From contig NW_003108592.1 of the NCBI RefSeq assembly GCF_000003605.2, forward strand, positions 74,902-96,917: 22,016 nt of DNA. The letters run 5' to 3'. The DNA comes from Saccoglossus kowalevskii. Taxonomy: Eukaryota; Hemichordata; Enteropneusta; Harrimaniidae. Positions 20,143-22,016 of the stretch are shown in pieces. Below the pieces are notes generated by a model that searched no databases, was not told the DNA's origin, and saw nothing but the letters and a program-made list of their open reading frames with translations. Within the stretch, counting starts at the first letter, position 1. Each line of letters opens with the position of its first letter. Both the position numbers and the translations under genes were made by a program.

Positions 20143-22016
20143 ACATAATACTGTATGATCAACATAATACTATTTATGGTCAACATATCACCGTATGGTT
20201 AACATAACACTATGTATGGTCAACATAACACTATGTATGGTCAACATAATACCATGGATGATCAACATAATATAGTATGGTTAACATAATACTATATATG
20301 ATCAACATAACACAATGTGTTTTCAACATAACAGTGTATGATTAACATAATTCTACGAATGATCAACATAACACTGTATGGTTAACATAAAACTAGGGAT
20401 AGTCAACATCACACTATGTATGTTCAACATTACACCAGATATGGTCAAAATAACACTATATATGGTTAACATAAAACTTAAAACTATGTGTAGTCAACAT
20501 AACACTGTACGGTTAACATAATACTATGTATGGACGGCCAATATAACACTGTATGGTTAACACAATACTATGAACGGCAAACTTAACACTACATGGTCAA
20601 CATAATACTATGGATAGTCAACATAACATAGTATGATTAACATATACTATGTGTAGGCACATAACACTGTATGGTTAACATAATACTATGTGTAGTCAAC
20701 ATAACACTGCATGATTAACATAATACTACGTGTAGTCAACATATCACTGTATGGTTAACATAATACTATGTGAAGTCAACATAACACTGTATGGTTAACA
20801 GAATACTATAGATGGTCAACATAACACTGTATGGTCAACATAATGCTATGGATGGTCAACATAACAATGTATGGTTAACACAATACTATGGATGGTCAAC
20901 ATAACACTGTATGGTTAACATAATACTATGTGAAGTCAACATAACACTGTATGGTTAACAGAATACTATAGATGGTCAACATAACACTGTATGGTCAACA
21001 TAATGCTATGGATGGTCAACATAACAATGTATGGTTAACACAATACTATGGATGGTCAACATAACACTGTATGGTCAACATAATATTATGTGAAGTCAAC
21101 ATAACACTGTAAGGTTAACATAATAACATGTGTAGTAAACTTAACACTGTATGGTTGACATAATATTATGTGTAGTAAACTTAACACTGTATGGTTAACA
21201 TAATACTATGTGAAGTCAACATAACACTGTATGGTTAACATAATACTATGTGAAGTCAATATAACACTGTATGGTTAACACAATACTATGAACGGCCAGC
21301 ATAACACTACATGGTTAACATAATACTATGGATGGTCAACATAACACTGTATGGTCAACATAATGTTATGGATGGACAACATAACACTGTATGGTTAACA
21401 CAATACTATGGATGGTCAACATAACACTGTATGGTTAACATAATACTATGTGAAGTCAACATAACACTGTAAGGTTAACATAATAACATGTGTAGTGAAC
21501 TTAACACTGTATGGTTGACATAATATTATGTGTAGTAAACTTAACACTGCATGGTTAACATATTACTATGTGTAGTCGACATAACACTGTATGGTTAACA
21601 TAATACTATGTGTAGTCAACATAACATTGCATGGTAAACATAATACTATGTGAAGTCAACATAACACTGTATGGTTAACATAATACTATGTGTAGTCAAC
21701 ATAACACTGTATGGTTAACATAATACTATGTGTAGTCAACATAACACTATATGGTTCACATAATACTATGTGTAGTCGACATAACACTCTATTGTTAACA
21801 TAATAATATGGAAGGTCAATATAACACTGTATGGTTAACACAATACTTTGAACGGCCAACATAACACTACATGGTCAACATAATACTATGGATAGTCAAC
21901 ATAACATTGTATGATTAATATGTAATATGTGTAGGCAACATAACACTGTATGGTTAACATAATACTACGTGTAGTCAACATTACACTGTATGGTTAACAT
22001 AATACTATGGATGGTC
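20143..22016. repeat. 40-bp satellite array with higher-order repeats, running off the window
   Basis: About 47 units of a 40-bp repeat fill the last 1.87 kb and continue past the edge. Each unit is a dimer of two related half-units of about 20 bp: GTCAACATAACACTGTATG and GTTAACATAATACTATGTG-like. The left end (20143-20560) is the most diverged, the centre the most regular. The 40-bp period is not a multiple of three and stops occur in all frames, so it is not coding. It lies 5' of the visible FReD exons and may fall within that gene's introns or beyond its start. Confidence 0.97.
20761..21080. repeat. 160-bp higher-order repeat, two near-identical copies
   Basis: Within the 40-bp satellite, 20761-20920 and 20921-21080 are four-unit blocks that match at every position except one (ATGGTTAACA versus ATGGTCAACA at the end). 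Neighbouring 40-bp units differ more from each other than these blocks do, so the block was copied as a whole, recently. Confidence 0.93.

Noticed and set aside
20143-22016. CRISPR-like regular repeats
   Set aside because: The whole unit is repeated with no unique spacers, and the setting is an animal genome, so this is a satellite.

Overview
This is animal (metazoan) genomic DNA: AT-rich, intron-containing, and full of microsatellites, minisatellites and small non-autonomous transposons. Only two protein-coding loci can be supported, both on the minus strand and both incomplete. The first is the opening exon of a myogenic regulatory factor (MyoD/Myf5-family bHLH). The second is the last three exons of a secreted fibrinogen-related-domain (FReD) protein. 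A single-type MRF together with a ficolin/tachylectin-like FReD suits a marine invertebrate bilaterian (deuterostome or lophotrochozoan). The sequence alone does not settle the phylum.

Layout: 1-6.5 kb is gene-poor, with a pentanucleotide tract, a long (AAAT)n tract and two related TTAA-flanked MITEs (652-759 and 3660-3781). The stretch 6.5-8.7 kb lies behind the splice donor of the MRF exon and is probably MRF intron or 3' sequence; it holds two small tandem repeats. The MRF exon is at 8733-9284, with a TATA-like box and E-boxes upstream of it, to about 9.85 kb. The stretch 9.9-15 kb is intergenic, with a weak tRNA-SINE-like match, a 60-bp duplicated GC-rich block and a 22-base A tract. At 15.05-16.05 kb sit a TA-flanked foldback MITE and a well-preserved TTAA-flanked (piggyBac-type) MITE. 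At 16.82-17.14 kb is a 40-bp minisatellite carrying a perfect CRE palindrome (TGACGTCA) in nearly every unit. The FReD exons span 17958-19249 and the second intron contains another degenerate satellite. From about 20.14 kb to the window end is a 40-bp satellite with higher-order structure.

The two genes show no sign of functional linkage. The most distinctive signals are the excess and regular spacing of CRE palindromes, the higher-order organisation of the terminal satellite, and a local family of three or four related TTAA MITEs. I found no clearly new protein system. The remaining open frames look like chance ORFs.
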